DNA from: Cupriavidus sp. D39
GTDB taxonomy: Bacteria > Pseudomonadota > Gammaproteobacteria > Burkholderiales > Burkholderiaceae
Direction: 5' to 3'
Length of the DNA: 64,000 nt
Assembly: GCF_026627925.1 (NCBI RefSeq)
Contig: NZ_JAPNLE010000011.1
Coordinates: forward strand, 1-64,000
Shown piece after piece: positions 47,290 through 57,065 of the stretch. The notes beneath the pieces were generated by a model. The model was not told the origin of the DNA. It made no database searches and saw nothing but the letters and a program-made list of their open reading frames with translations. The translations under genes and the position numbers were made by a program. Numbering within the stretch: position 1 is the stretch's first letter; the number at the start of each line of letters is the position of its first letter.

Positions 47290-48082
47290 GAGCTGAGGCG
47301 TGCGCTATCGGCAATCTCGCGTAAGGCTCGCCCGATCTGGTGGCCAGTGTCTATACGATGCACGAACGCGGGGAAACTGGCATGTCGAGGACGACGACGT
47401 GGAATGCGTAAGCTTGCGGCTAGGACAGTCCGCTCCGACTGGTACAAGCGCGGCTGCGCGTGGATTACACGGCAGCAGATTGAGGGCACGCTGAAGCGCA
47501 TATTTACCCACCAGAGGAGCCCATGTGTCGCTCGAGACGATCTATGGGTGTAGGGGACGATCGTCGAGGGATGTTGCGGGATATGCATGCGATTCAGAAG
47601 TGACTGGAAGAGGTGTTCGATCGTTTGGTGCCGGGCACTAGGCGCCCTCATCGAGGGCGCGGGCAATTGCATTGCGATAGCGACCTTGGTGGAATGCAAG
47701 ACGCGGTTCGTGGTGCTGGTCAAGATGAATGGTTGCGGGGCGGATGCGGCGTTGGGTGTCTTGAGGGCAAAGTTTCGCCGCGTGCCACTGCCTACGACCA
47801 AGACTAGGAGTTGGTACACCAAACGGAATTGACGAGGGGTGAGCATCGATGCGTTCTTTGGCAACCACATAGTCCGTGGCAACGTGCGAGCAACGAGAGC
47901 ATGAACGAGCTGATGCGCGAGTATCTAAGAGAGAAAACCTTTTGGTTTTCTCGCAGGGCTACTTTCGGCGGGTTGCCGAAGCCATGAATTGCCGCCCGGG
48001 CGATACTCGATTTCGCCACGCCGGCAGATGCTATGGCAGAAGAGATCAACGGGTTACGAACCGCTGTTGCATCTCATACTTG
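47290..48082 (+). pseudogene. IS30-family transposase remnant
   Basis: Scattered pieces in all three plus frames: WYKRGCAWITRQQIEG, then LEGAGNCIAIATLVECKTRF-like text (AIATLVECKTRFVVLVKMNG), then RASNESMNELMREYLREKTF and LDFATPADAMAEEINGL. These match the IS30 order (HTH, LVERKTR, WQRGSNEN, FATPA). Many frame breaks and gaps; inactive. It separates the vgrG cargo group from tssJ. Confidence 0.65.
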
Positions 48083-48105
48083 AAACCGTCATTAAGGGAT
48101 AGCCG

Positions 48106-48871
48106 ATGATTTTCTTTTTAAAGAAATTGATTCGATTGTTGGCGGTAATCGGCATTGTCGGCTGCAGCAGCTTGCCAATCCCGGGGATGGTCGAGCCGGC
48201 CGTGCCACCTCCCGACTGGAGCTATGCGCGAGAGGCGGTTGGCGTGAACATTGAGGCATCATCGCGCTTGAATGAGGTTGGGGCGCATCCTCATACGCTG
48301 ACCGTCGTGATTTTCCAGGTCGGCTCCGCTGGCGCCTTTTCCGGACTGTTTGTGACGCCCGATGGCGCTGCCCACCTGCTCGAAACGGGGCAGGCCGGGC
48401 TCGGGGTGCTAGCTGCGGACCGTATCCCGGTCGAACCTGGTACGAGGACGCGTATTGTCCTCGATCGGACGGAAGGGGCGAAATACATCGGAGTGCTGGC
48501 TGGGTATTTTGGCATGTCACCAGAATCGGCGCGCCTATTTCAAATCCCTTTGTGGGTGCACACCGAGGGTTTGATTCAGCGCACCACGCGATCGGGCCCC
48601 GAGGCTGTGAGCTTGCGCATTGTGCTGGGACGCACTGGTATCGAGGGCGCCACCCTTGCAAAGCGGGAGACGGACCATTGGCCCGACGGCCGCAGCGTCC
48701 TGAGTGCGAGTGAGGGTCTGCGCCCAGCGGGGTTGGCGGGGGAGGGAGAACGCTTTCTACTGCAGCGACTCGGGCACCTGCACACTCGGCGGCCGATCCA
48801 CTGCTCGATCTGCCCATTGTGAGCGAACCTGTGAAGCTTGTGCCTTTCACCAGCGAGGATATCGTGCCATG
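48106..48871 (+). CDS. tssJ: T6SS outer-membrane lipoprotein TssJ (one frameshift)
   Basis: MIFFLKKLIRLLAVIGIVGC: a lipoprotein signal with lipobox IVGC, Cys20 probably acylated. The beta-sandwich body has VGVNIEASSRLNEVGAHPHT, LTVVIFQVGSAGAFSGLF and ILDRTEGAKYIGVLAGYF-like text. After the G-run 48738-48742 the frame probably needs one more G: the other frame ends PLLDLPIVSEPVKLVPFTSE and stops at 48871, overlapping the next ATG. About 255 aa, with a Gly/Ala/Pro-rich C-terminal extension beyond the usual TssJ. Binds the periplasmic part of TssM. Confidence 0.82.
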
Positions 48872-49291
48872 AGTGGGTCAGTTCTTCTCCTAAGTCCGGA
48901 AGTCCTCGCGATGGTGCCCCCGGGGGTTCTTGTGGTCCTTGACCCGACCACGGGGCTGACCTACCCGGGAGCCAACGTGGGTAGCTGCGGGTCGGGGATA
49001 CCGACGTGGTTCAGGACCTTCATACGTGGTTATCCTGTCGGCAGGCAACTTACCGTGGTTTCTGCCATGACAAATCCTATGACTCCTCCCCACGTCGCTG
49101 CCGCTACTGGCATGCCGACGGGAGGACCCGCGCTGGTCAGCACCGGCAGCGAAACAGTGTTTTTTGGCGGGTTAGGGGCGGCTCGTCAGGGACTAGATAC
49201 AACGGCGCATGAGGGCCTTCCGGGTATGCCCGTTGGAGCAGCAGCAGGCATCGCGAGCGGCCCTCCGAACAGAGTTTTCATATTCCGGTAA
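48869..49291 (+). CDS. PAAR-like spike-tip protein
   Basis: 140 aa from MSGSVLLLSPEVLAMVPPGV. The centre has GGPALVSTGSETVFFGGLGA, then ARQGLDTTAHEG, close to the PAAR pattern of G-S-x-x-V-x-x-x-G-x-x-A-R-x-G-D-x-x-x-H. It lies between tssJ and tssF, and a DUF2169/DUF3540 group stands downstream, a setting in which PAAR-like tips are common. It would sharpen the VgrG spike. The PAAR assignment is by pattern only. Confidence 0.5.
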   Translation: MSGSVLLLSPEVLAMVPPGVLVVLDPTTGLTYPGANVGSCGSGIPTWFRTFIRGYPVGRQLTVVSAMTNPMTPPHVAAATGMPTGGPALVSTGSETVFFGGLGAARQGLDTTAHEGLPGMPVGAAAGIASGPPNRVFIFR

Positions 49292-49319
49292 TGAATATAC
49301 CAAGGATGGTGTTTCAGGC

Positions 49320-51047
49320 ATGGTGAAACGTCAGTTTTTTAGCGACTATTTCGAGCGGGAACTCGCGCGTCTGCGGGAACTGGGGAGTGAGTTCGCAAGT
49401 CAGCATCCCGGCATCGCACCGGTGCTTGCGGGGCCCAGTACGGATCCTGACGTGGAGCGGCTGCTGGAAGGTGTCGCATTCCTGACCGCCGGGGTACGCC
49501 AGAAGCTCGATGACGAATTCCCAGAGTTCCTGCATCAATGGGCTCAGCTGATCGCGCCTCATCACGTGCAACCAGTGCCCTGTGCAACGGTGGTGGCGTT
49601 TGCTCCGGTCGAACGTCTGTCCGAATCGGTGCACGTCGCTTCCGGTACGGTGCTGGCGTCGCGGCCGGTAGAAGGAACACCCTGTCGCTTTAGCACCACA
49701 GCTCATCTTGACGTCCATCCGCTAACGATGAAAGCGGTGCGTTTGGAGGAGACCCCGGCGGGGATGGAACTGGTGCTTTCGCTGGACTGCGATGCCCTTG
49801 TGCCGAATGCGGGGCATCAGGACAAGGTGCGCCTATTCCTGGGCGGCGATTTTGCCGAAGCGGTGAGCTGGTTTGCTGCACTTTTCTTCCGAACACTCGA
49901 CGTTCGCGTAGGCACGCCGGACAGTGGCTACATCTCCCTGGGGAAAGCAGCGCTGCGATGGCCTGCCTTTGCGGGAGAGGAAGCATTTCTGCCCTATCCG
50001 TCCCAGAGCTATCCGGGATTCCGGCTGCTGCATGAGTATTTCGCTTTGCCTGAGCGCTTTCTGTTCTGTGAGGTTGTAGGGCTTTCCGCATGGCGACCTG
50101 CTCGTCGGCACGAACGGGGCTTCGAATTGCGCTTCGCTTTTGGGGCGACCCCTGAAATCCTCCCGGCGCCAGCAGTGCACAATTTTGTCCTGCATGCAGT
50201 ACCGGTCATCAATCTGTTTTCCGCAGACGCTACGCCCTTGAGCCTGGACCACCGCCAGCACGAATACCGGGTGGTGCCGTCAGGCTCGCCGCGCGGCCAT
50301 AGGGAAGTGTTCTCGGTAGACGGGGTCGTTGGTCGAGGGCCGGAGCGTGGTGAGCGGGTTTATGCGCCTGTGGATGTGCTTGGTCGGGAGGAGGATCACG
50401 GGCGCCCTCTTTACCAAGTGTCATATCGGCCCGCTATCGATGGCCTGGGTCGCGAAGCCTACCTGTCGGTTCTTTACGGCAGCAGGGCTGTGCCGGACCG
50501 AGAGGTCATGTCCGTCCGCCTTACCTGTTGCAACCGGACGTTGCCGGAAGCCCTGCAGGTGAACGAGCCGCTGCGGGCTGGGGCCGGTGCTCCCGAGCAA
50601 CTGGCCGCATCCAATATCGTTCCCGTTACGGGCTATTTGCCGGCGTCGGCATCAATTGAGCTGCTAACCAAGGTCATAGCCCATCAGACGCTGACGCATT
50701 TCCCGCTAGACAGCGCGGCCAATTTCCGATCTCTACTGGAACTGTATGTGTGTTCCGGGCCGCGGGAATGGCGCAGTCATCGCGCGAACCGAGCACGCAT
50801 CGCGGGCATCGAGGGCATGGAGACGCGGGAGGAGGTGAGAGTCGCTGCGGGAGCTGTGCGTCGCGGACGCCACATTTTGTTGCGCTGCAATGGCGAGCGC
50901 TTTATCAACCGCGGCGATCTGCTCCTATTCGGCTGCGTGCTGGAAGCCTTTCTTGGCCGCTATGTGGGGCCTGGTGGCTTTGTGGCGATAAGCCTGCAGA
51001 ACACGTATTCCGGGGAAAACTTCGAATGGCTACCACGGGTCAGTTGA
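49320..51047 (+). CDS. tssF: T6SS baseplate protein TssF
   Basis: 575 aa from MVKRQFFSDYFERELARLRE, the family start. Also DPDVERLLEGVAFLTAGVRQ, FPEFLHQWAQLIAPHHVQPV and PCATVVAFAP near the N-terminus. ERFLFCEVVGLSAW, LCCNRTLPEALQ-like text and CNGERFINRGDLLLFGCVLE follow, with YVGPGGFVAISLQ at the end. Full length, frame intact. With TssG it forms the baseplate wedge; overlaps tssG by 22 bases. Confidence 0.93.
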   Translation: MVKRQFFSDYFERELARLRELGSEFASQHPGIAPVLAGPSTDPDVERLLEGVAFLTAGVRQKLDDEFPEFLHQWAQLIAPHHVQPVPCATVVAFAPVERLSESVHVASGTVLASRPVEGTPCRFSTTAHLDVHPLTMKAVRLEETPAGMELVLSLDCDALVPNAGHQDKVRLFLGGDFAEAVSWFAALFFRTLDVRVGTPDSGYISLGKAALRWPAFAGEEAFLPYPSQSYPGFRLLHEYFALPERFLFCEVVGLSAWRPARRHERGFELRFAFGATPEILPAPAVHNFVLHAVPVINLFSADATPLSLDHRQHEYRVVPSGSPRGHREVFSVDGVVGRGPERGERVYAPVDVLGREEDHGRPLYQVSYRPAIDGLGREAYLSVLYGSRAVPDREVMSVRLTCCNRTLPEALQVNEPLRAGAGAPEQLAASNIVPVTGYLPASASIELLTKVIAHQTLTHFPLDSAANFRSLLELYVCSGPREWRSHRANRARIAGIEGMETREEVRVAAGAVRRGRHILLRCNGERFINRGDLLLFGCVLEAFLGRYVGPGGFVAISLQNTYSGENFEWLPRVS

Positions 51048-52038
51048 CAGCGCCCATTGCGGCCATTGCGGCTTTTCTCGGAAGCGACGGCCGTGGCCTG
51101 TCTTTCTTTCAGGCAGTGCGCCTTTTGCGTGCTTGCTGCGGAGCAGACATGGGTATGCCGATGCGATCAGGTTGCCCGCGTATCGAGGTGCGGCCGGATT
51201 TGTCCTTGAGCTTCCCGGCGCGCGATGTGCTGGCGGTAGAGTCTTTGGCAGATGGCTCGGGGTTCCGGTTGACGGTGAGTTTCATGGGCTTGTATGGCGT
51301 TGCCAGTCCGCTGCCCCTGTTTTATACCGAGCGCCTTATCGACCTGGAGCGCAACGATCATTCGGCCGCGCGGGGCTTCGTGGACGTCCTTCATCAGATG
51401 CTCTACCCCTTGCTTTTTAGCGCCTGGGCCCGTTGTCGCCCTTGGCTGGAGGCGTTGGAGGGCAGCGATCAGGGGACGCTGGCGCGGATGCGAGCATTGG
51501 TTGGTATGTGGGACGCTGAGCTCGGACGGCAGGCCCCTGAGGGCCTGCCCATCCTGCGTTACGCAGGGCTCTTGTCCTTGGCTTCCCGCCCCCTATTGGG
51601 TCTTGAAACACTGCTTCGTGATTTGCTTGGGGATCGCGCCCGAGCAGTGCGAGTGGGGCAGGCTTGGGGCAAGCATGCCATTCCCCGGGCGCAGCAGCTT
51701 AGGCTGGGGGAGGGGGACGAGCCCGGCTTGGATGCGACATGCTGCTAGGCCGCCACGGACCAGGCGGAACGGCGGAAGTGTCAGTTCTTATCGAGAGTGT
51801 GGTCGCAGATCAGTTTCTGGCCTTGCTTCCCGATGGGGAGTGGCATGCCCGCGTGGTGTTCGTCTTGCGGCTTTACCTGGGTATGCGTTTGCCGTGGTAT
51901 GTCGAGGTGGCTTGTCGTTCGGGTGACCAGGGGCGCCTTTGTCTAGGAGGAAAGGCTTGGTGCCGTCTGGGCTGGGACGCGTGGCTGAGTAACTCGGCGG
52001 GAGGCGAGCGGTGTGTTCGCGTTGCAGCGTCGAATTGA
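51026..52038 (+). CDS. tssG: T6SS baseplate protein TssG (one frameshift)
   Basis: MATTGQLTAPIAAIAAFLGS... with LSFFQAVRLLRACCG, FRLTVSFMGLYGVASPLPLF and DVLHQMLYPLLFSAWARCRP, all TssG signs. Frame one stops at 51748. One base near 51736 restores MLLGRHGPGGTAEVSVLIES, then LPDGEWHARVVFVLRLYLGM and PWYVEVACRSG, ending at 52038. About 337 aa corrected, the usual length. Partner of TssF. Confidence 0.88.
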
Positions 52039-54256
52039 CGAAGGGATAATTGTGCAAATCCGCAAAGAATTCACTCATGTACTGATTCCGGGCTGCTACC
52101 AGTGGCGCGGGCTATATCGCCTCGCGGTGGGGGTCGGTTTTTTCTTTGCTTTCGACGATCCCGAAACGCCGTTGCAAGAGACTGACCTCTGGAATCTGGC
52201 GCACGCGCAATTGGGGGCGAAGCAACCGCTTGACCTTGGGCGCCCCAAGGGCAGACCGGAAATTCTGGTGGGTGGCGCTTGCCATGCCCCTGAAGGCACG
52301 CAGGTGTCTCTGCTGCATGTGAGTGTGCAGCTGGGAGGCTTGAACAAGCGTCTCGACGTATTCGGCGACCGCCACTGGCTGCGCCGGGGCGGGACCGAGC
52401 TACCCTCGGATCCCAAGCCGTTTGCTGAGATGCCGGTCGCACTCTCCCGTGCCTTCGGCGGAGACGGGTACGGGCCGAACCCAGAAGGGAAGGGTTATCT
52501 GAACAATCCAGGAGAGGCGGTCCGGGTTCGCCTTTCCCTCCCGAACGTTGAGTATCCTCGACGCCGGGTTGCTTCCCCGCAGGATCGGCCCCCACCGGCC
52601 AGCATGGTAGGTGGCGTCGCCCTGGCTCCGGATAGGATGCGCTGGGCCGGCGCTTGCGACGCCACCTGGGCTCGGGACCACGCGCCAGCCTATCCGGACG
52701 ATCTTGACCTGCGGTTGTTCAATCTAGCGCCCGAGGACCAGTGGCTCGACAGATGGTTTTCCGGTGGCGAGTCGGTAGTCGTCGAGAACATGCATCCGCG
52801 CCATCGGCGTCAGGATATACGTCTGCCAACACGGCGTCCGCGAGTTTTTGTTGAGCGCAAAGCTGATGGCGATGGGCGCTTCGCCGAGGTGGCGTTGCAT
52901 GCGGAAACGCTGTGGCTTTTTCCTGGCGAGGAGCGCGGGTTGCTGCTGTGGCGGGGCGAGCTGAACGTTTCCGACGAAGAGGCCGATGATGTGGCGCGTT
53001 TGTTCGTGGTCGATGAGCCGCCCGGTGCGCCGGCCCTGCCCATGAGCCACTACCGTGAGCGTTGGCGTTGTGACGAGCACTTTGCCATGCCGGCGGCGAT
53101 ACGGGAGTTAACCGAAAAAGGGAAGCGGGCCTTGGCAGAGTCCGAACAGAAACGGCAGCGGACCGAAGAGGAATTCGGCCGCTCCCACCCCCATTTGGCC
53201 AAGGAACTTGCCGAGGCGAAAGCGATGACACGTCCGCGTCCGCGTCCGCATTCCGGGGAGGGGAAGCATCGTGGGATTCCCGACCGGGCCGAAGTACTTG
53301 CCCGAGCTACTCAGGGGCTGCCATTTAAGGGTTTGTTGCTGATTGACTTGGACCTATGCGGAGAGAAGCTGACTGGGGTGGATTTTTCCGGGGCATTGTT
53401 TTTGCGCTGCCTCATGATGGAAGCGAACCTGCAAGGAGCCAATCTAAGCGAAGCGGCATTCACTGAGTGCGATCTAGCCGGTGCAGATCTCTCGCTGGTC
53501 CGAATGGAAAACACGCGCTTCAGCGAATCAAATATGAGAAAAGCGCTGCTGCGACAGGCAACAGGCAGTGCGCTGTTTGCCGAGTGCGACTGCAGTGGCA
53601 CCGATTGGCGTGGCGCTTCTGTTGAAGTTACCGTGTCCAAGGGCAGCATGGCTGGCGCAACATTCGCGCAGGTGAGGGGGCTTGGTCTGATCTGCACAGG
53701 GAGCAAGGTGGATGGTGCGGATTTCACCGAGGCGCGGTTGTCGCGTGCACTATTCTCTGATAGCACTCTCTCGGGCGCGAAATTCGAGGCTGCGTCCTTG
53801 CTCCGCTCGATGTTCTCCAGAGTACAGGCGGCGGAAGTGGATTTCACCACCGCCGACCTTTCGAGCAGCTGCGGCCAAGACAGCGATTTCCACGGGAGTC
53901 GTTTTTCTGGTGCCAAATTGCAGAACGGCTCATTCCGGGAATGCTCCTTCGATGACACGGAGTGGGAAAGGGCTGATCTATGCGAGCGCTTGATGGAGCG
54001 TTGCAGCCTGAGAAGAGCGAACCTGTACCATGTAAGTGCACGCGCCGCCAAGTTCTCGCGCTGTGACTTCGAGGACGCTTGCCTCGTGGGCGCTAACCTG
54101 ATGGAAGGAACTTTGCGCCATTCCCGCCTGGCTGGAGTGGACTTGCGAGGTGCCAACTTGTTTCGTGTGGATGCCTCTTGTGTAGAGGCTGCGGGCTTGC
54201 GATTGGACGATGCTCTTGTCGATGAGTTTCGCTTGCGCGAAAGGCAGGGGCGATGA
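52013..54256 (+). CDS. DUF2169 protein with pentapeptide repeats
   Basis: 747 aa. The N-terminal DUF2169 domain (residues about 20-330) has DPETPLQETDLWNLAHAQLG, KRLDVFGDRHWLRRGGTELP, FGGDGYGPNPEGKGYLNNPG and FNLAPEDQWLDRWFSGGESV. After a charged linker (AESEQKRQRTEEEF) come about 55 pentapeptide-type repeats (A(D/N)LxxAxF), for example GVDFSGALFLRCLMMEANLQ. This fusion is found in T6SS clusters and is thought to help load PAAR or effector proteins. ATG 52013 overlaps tssG; ATG-less alternatives near 52049 exist. Frame intact. Confidence 0.88.
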   Translation: MFALQRRIDEGIIVQIRKEFTHVLIPGCYQWRGLYRLAVGVGFFFAFDDPETPLQETDLWNLAHAQLGAKQPLDLGRPKGRPEILVGGACHAPEGTQVSLLHVSVQLGGLNKRLDVFGDRHWLRRGGTELPSDPKPFAEMPVALSRAFGGDGYGPNPEGKGYLNNPGEAVRVRLSLPNVEYPRRRVASPQDRPPPASMVGGVALAPDRMRWAGACDATWARDHAPAYPDDLDLRLFNLAPEDQWLDRWFSGGESVVVENMHPRHRRQDIRLPTRRPRVFVERKADGDGRFAEVALHAETLWLFPGEERGLLLWRGELNVSDEEADDVARLFVVDEPPGAPALPMSHYRERWRCDEHFAMPAAIRELTEKGKRALAESEQKRQRTEEEFGRSHPHLAKELAEAKAMTRPRPRPHSGEGKHRGIPDRAEVLARATQGLPFKGLLLIDLDLCGEKLTGVDFSGALFLRCLMMEANLQGANLSEAAFTECDLAGADLSLVRMENTRFSESNMRKALLRQATGSALFAECDCSGTDWRGASVEVTVSKGSMAGATFAQVRGLGLICTGSKVDGADFTEARLSRALFSDSTLSGAKFEAASLLRSMFSRVQAAEVDFTTADLSSSCGQDSDFHGSRFSGAKLQNGSFRECSFDDTEWERADLCERLMERCSLRRANLYHVSARAAKFSRCDFEDACLVGANLMEGTLRHSRLAGVDLRGANLFRVDASCVEAAGLRLDDALVDEFRLRERQGR

Positions 54257-55376
54257 ACACTTGGACCCGCTCCCGGGTGGAAACGGCCTTGCGCGACAGC
54301 GCACAAATCAATGAAGCCGACTGGTCGGGCCTCGATCTCGCGGGCGTGAACCTCGAGAGGAAGGCATTGGTCAAAGTCAATCTGAAGGGGACATGTCTTT
54401 CGGGCGCGAACTGCACTGAACTCGCTCTGACCAATTGTGACCTTTCCGAGGCGCTGCTGAGCGAGACTTGTTTGGTGCAAGCGAAGGTTATCAATTCGAG
54501 GTTGCGGGGTGCAATTCTACATGGCTGTGATGCTGGTGATAGCCTCTTTTTTGACTGTGATTTTACCGAGGGGCGGCTTGCCCGGGCGAAGCTCCGATCC
54601 ACCACATTCTCGCGCTGCGCACTGCCGGGCGAGGTTCTGGCTGACGTGGCGCTATGCCGTCAGGCCGCGTTCGATAAGTGCGTACTGGCTGGAACCTCCT
54701 TGCGCGGGCGGTTAGAGAAAACCCTTTTTCTGAATGCGATCTGTCAGGAGCTGATCTCACCGGCTGTAACCTGGCAGATTGTTTATTTAGCGCGTGCACG
54801 ATGCCCGATGCAGTATGGCGCCATGTGGTGGCCGATGGGTTGACGTTCAACAGCATGGATCTGCGTGGGGTGGATTTTTCGGAGATGACCGTACGCCGTA
54901 TGCTCGCAACCGCTGCTGATCTCAGAGGTGCACGGTTGGCTGGCGCCGACCTTACGGAGTACAAGTTCGTCGAGTGCCAATTGGGCGGAGCTGACCTGCG
55001 AGGCGCCAGTCTCGTGCGTGCGCTTTTTGCAGACTCAGATTTGTCGGCAGTGCAATTCGAGGGCGCCGACGCTCGTGAGGTCTTGTTTATCCGATCGTGC
55101 CTCGCGAACGCTGACCTGTCACGAACCGACTGCCGTCGTGCATATTTCAACCATGCAGACTGTGTCGGTGTCTGTTTTCGCGGGGCGAATCTCTCCTATG
55201 CGGACTTGAGTTATGCCGACGCGAGGGGCAGCGACTTCGCCGGGGCAAGTTTGCTGGGAACCATGCTGCACGGCATGGAGGGAAAGGAAACAGCACTTAG
55301 CCGTGGGCAGCGGGCCGAGGCGGGTGCGGCGGATGAAGCGAGGGAGCGTGCCGAGCGCTGGGTTCCGCCATACTAA
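54253..55376 (+). CDS. Pentapeptide-repeat protein (one frameshift)
   Basis: MNTWTRSRVETALRDSAQIN opens a protein made almost wholly of A(D/N)LxxA-type repeats (EADWSGLDLAGVNLERKALV). A one-base slip in the C/T-run 54722-54729 ends frame one. The corrected reading is NPFSECDLSGADLTGCNLAD, ending ERAERWVPPY at 55376. About 374 aa. Overlaps the DUF2169 gene (ATGA). Right-handed beta-helix expected; likely works with the DUF2169 and DUF3540 proteins. Confidence 0.82.
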
Positions 55377-55396
55377 TCACTTTGAGAGGATAGACG

Positions 55397-56047
55397 ATGG
55401 GGGCGAAAGCGGCAGCAAATCAAGCATCCGATGTGTGGACGTTGGGTGTAGGAAAGATCATTGCAGGCGTGGATGGAGGCCTCGCAGTTACGGGTACGTT
55501 CGGCCGCGCAACGGCAAGGCTGGCGGCCAGCTGTCTCGTTGCTCCGGAGCCGGGCGACGACGTCCTTTGCGTAGTGGGAATTACACAGTGCTACGTGTTG
55601 GCCGTGCTAGTGCGGCGGGGACAATCGCCGATGCGACTCGTACTGGAGGGCGGAGCGTTGTTCCAGGCACGCGGCGGTTCGCTCACGCTGGAAGGGGATA
55701 AGGAGATCAGGCTTGAGACTGCTGGCAATCTACAAATGAAAGCCGATCAGGTGTTATGTAAGGCTGCGATCGGCCACTTCCTGTTTGGTTCAGCAGAACT
55801 GACAGGCCACACGTTGCGTCTTGCGACGCATCTGCTGGCCACTACGGCCGACACGATCTGGCAGACAGCCGGGGAGCTGATGCAAAAGGTGCGCTCGTAC
55901 ACGCGCCATACCGAGAACGTGGAGGTGGTGCATGCGGGCGAACTGCACCAGATGGTCGACGCCACCGCCACCTTGCGGGCAGAGCAGGTGGTGATCCTGG
56001 CCGATGGTCTAGTACGCGTGGACGGAGATCGCATCCATATCGCATAG
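55397..56047 (+). CDS. DUF3540-family T6SS accessory protein
   Basis: 216 aa from MGAKAAANQASDVWTLGVGK. An N-terminal OB-like part (LVAPEPGDDVLCVVGITQCY, VLAVLVRRG) is followed by a regular beta-helical stretch (LTLEGDKEIRLETAGNLQMK, ADQVLCKAAIG) and a helical turn (WQTAGELMQKVRSYTRHTEN). DUF3540 proteins accompany DUF2169, pentapeptide and PAAR-like genes in T6SS loci. GAGAGG lies about 10 bases upstream. Frame intact; last T6SS gene of the run. Confidence 0.8.
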   Translation: MGAKAAANQASDVWTLGVGKIIAGVDGGLAVTGTFGRATARLAASCLVAPEPGDDVLCVVGITQCYVLAVLVRRGQSPMRLVLEGGALFQARGGSLTLEGDKEIRLETAGNLQMKADQVLCKAAIGHFLFGSAELTGHTLRLATHLLATTADTIWQTAGELMQKVRSYTRHTENVEVVHAGELHQMVDATATLRAEQVVILADGLVRVDGDRIHIA

Positions 56048-56072
56048 CCGGAGCTTGTCATTTTTGGGCTCT

Positions 56073-56950
56073 GTCGGGTAGCTGGGCGCGGTTACCCGCG
56101 TCCAGCCCCCTCAGAACCGTGCATGGGTCTTTCGATCCACACGACTCAAGCCTCTGCAAAGGCATCTTTCGACACCCGGTTTCACAACTGTATTTTCGGC
56201 AGACTAATTATTTCTACGGCAATTGAGATGGTGCATCTGAAGGTTGCCTGCTGCATCCGACCCGCCCTGGGCTCTTTTCACAATGTGACGAACATCCCAA
56301 GGGGTGCCCTTTGTGATTGGTTCCTGGCAGGTCGAACACATGCCATCCTGCCTTCGCCAGACACGGTAAAACTTCGCACGGCCTTTTGGCGAGTTCTGCA
56401 TTTTCCCGCCCCATCGGGACTCGAAGTAATGCTCCCATTCTGGGTCGTGCGGATTGGCGTTGGCTCTGATCTTGATATGCCGCTGGATTGGCGTATCCGA
56501 TTCTTGTAGCAGGGTGAGCTCTCGTTGCGTTCCATCCTCTTGTTTTTCTGTGGCGGCAAATACCCAGTTCCGAGCGCCCCGGGTCTTGAAGTATTTCTCT
56601 TTGACCCAGCGGGCTCCCTTGTTCGGATGCCTTCTTACCGCCCATCGCCATAGCATCGACCAGACATCGGCATCAACCCGAGCGAAGGTTTCCTTGGCGA
56701 CTACATGGCTGTGGTAATTCGCCCATCCACGTAATACCGGATTGAGCAGCCTTATCAGGTTTGCCTGTTTAGCCGTCTTGTTGGCCTTGATGACTTCACG
56801 GATTTTGTCAAGATGCGCTTTGACGTTCGCTTTGGACGGCTTTATGAGCAGCTTGCCGTTGTACTTGCGAATGTTCCACCCGAGGAAGTCAAATCCCTCC
56901 CTGATATGCGTTATTTTGGTCTTCTCTGGCGATAGGACTAACCCCATGCG
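56073..56950 (-). mobile_element. Group II intron D, 3' fragment with mutated domain V
   Basis: On the minus strand the RT 3' part is followed by a domain V hairpin at about 56113-56148 (GAGTCGTG... GATCGAAAGACC... CACGGTTC) and an end near CTACCCGAC at 56073. The usual AGC triad reads AGT (56146-56144). The 5' half of the intron is missing beyond 56950. Confidence 0.65.
56204..56947 (-). pseudogene. ltrA: Group II intron RT/maturase C-terminal part with HNH domain
   Basis: 248 codons remain: GLVLSPEKTKITHIREGFDF, LGWNIRKYNG (RT end), LIRLLNPVLRGWANYHSHVV (maturase X), then an HNH endonuclease, GMCSTCQEPITKGTPWDVRH with HIVKRAQGG and LQMHHLNCRR. The frame is open but lacks the RT catalytic core, lost with the intron 5' half. 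Other sequence starts at about 56950. Confidence 0.8.
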
Positions 56951-57065
56951 GTTTTACACATCTTTGACACTCCCAAGCGACTGAAGCGCCTACGAAAAAC
57001 GTTTACTTTCAACGACTTGAAGCGGCACTTGTAAACTCTCTAAGTCTCGCGTTTACTGTCGCATT

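Noticed and set aside
47105..47296. 63-aa plus ORF MAQSSLNSMRARP
   Set aside because: Overlaps in another frame the better second half of the repeat-protein gene (KFDAGEACKYTDKSGRIYYL) and lacks a ribosome site.
53311..54480. 389-aa minus-strand ORF opposite the pentapeptide repeats
   Set aside because: Long only because the repetitive codons of pentapeptide repeats lack stops on the other strand; the composition is a mirror of the repeats.
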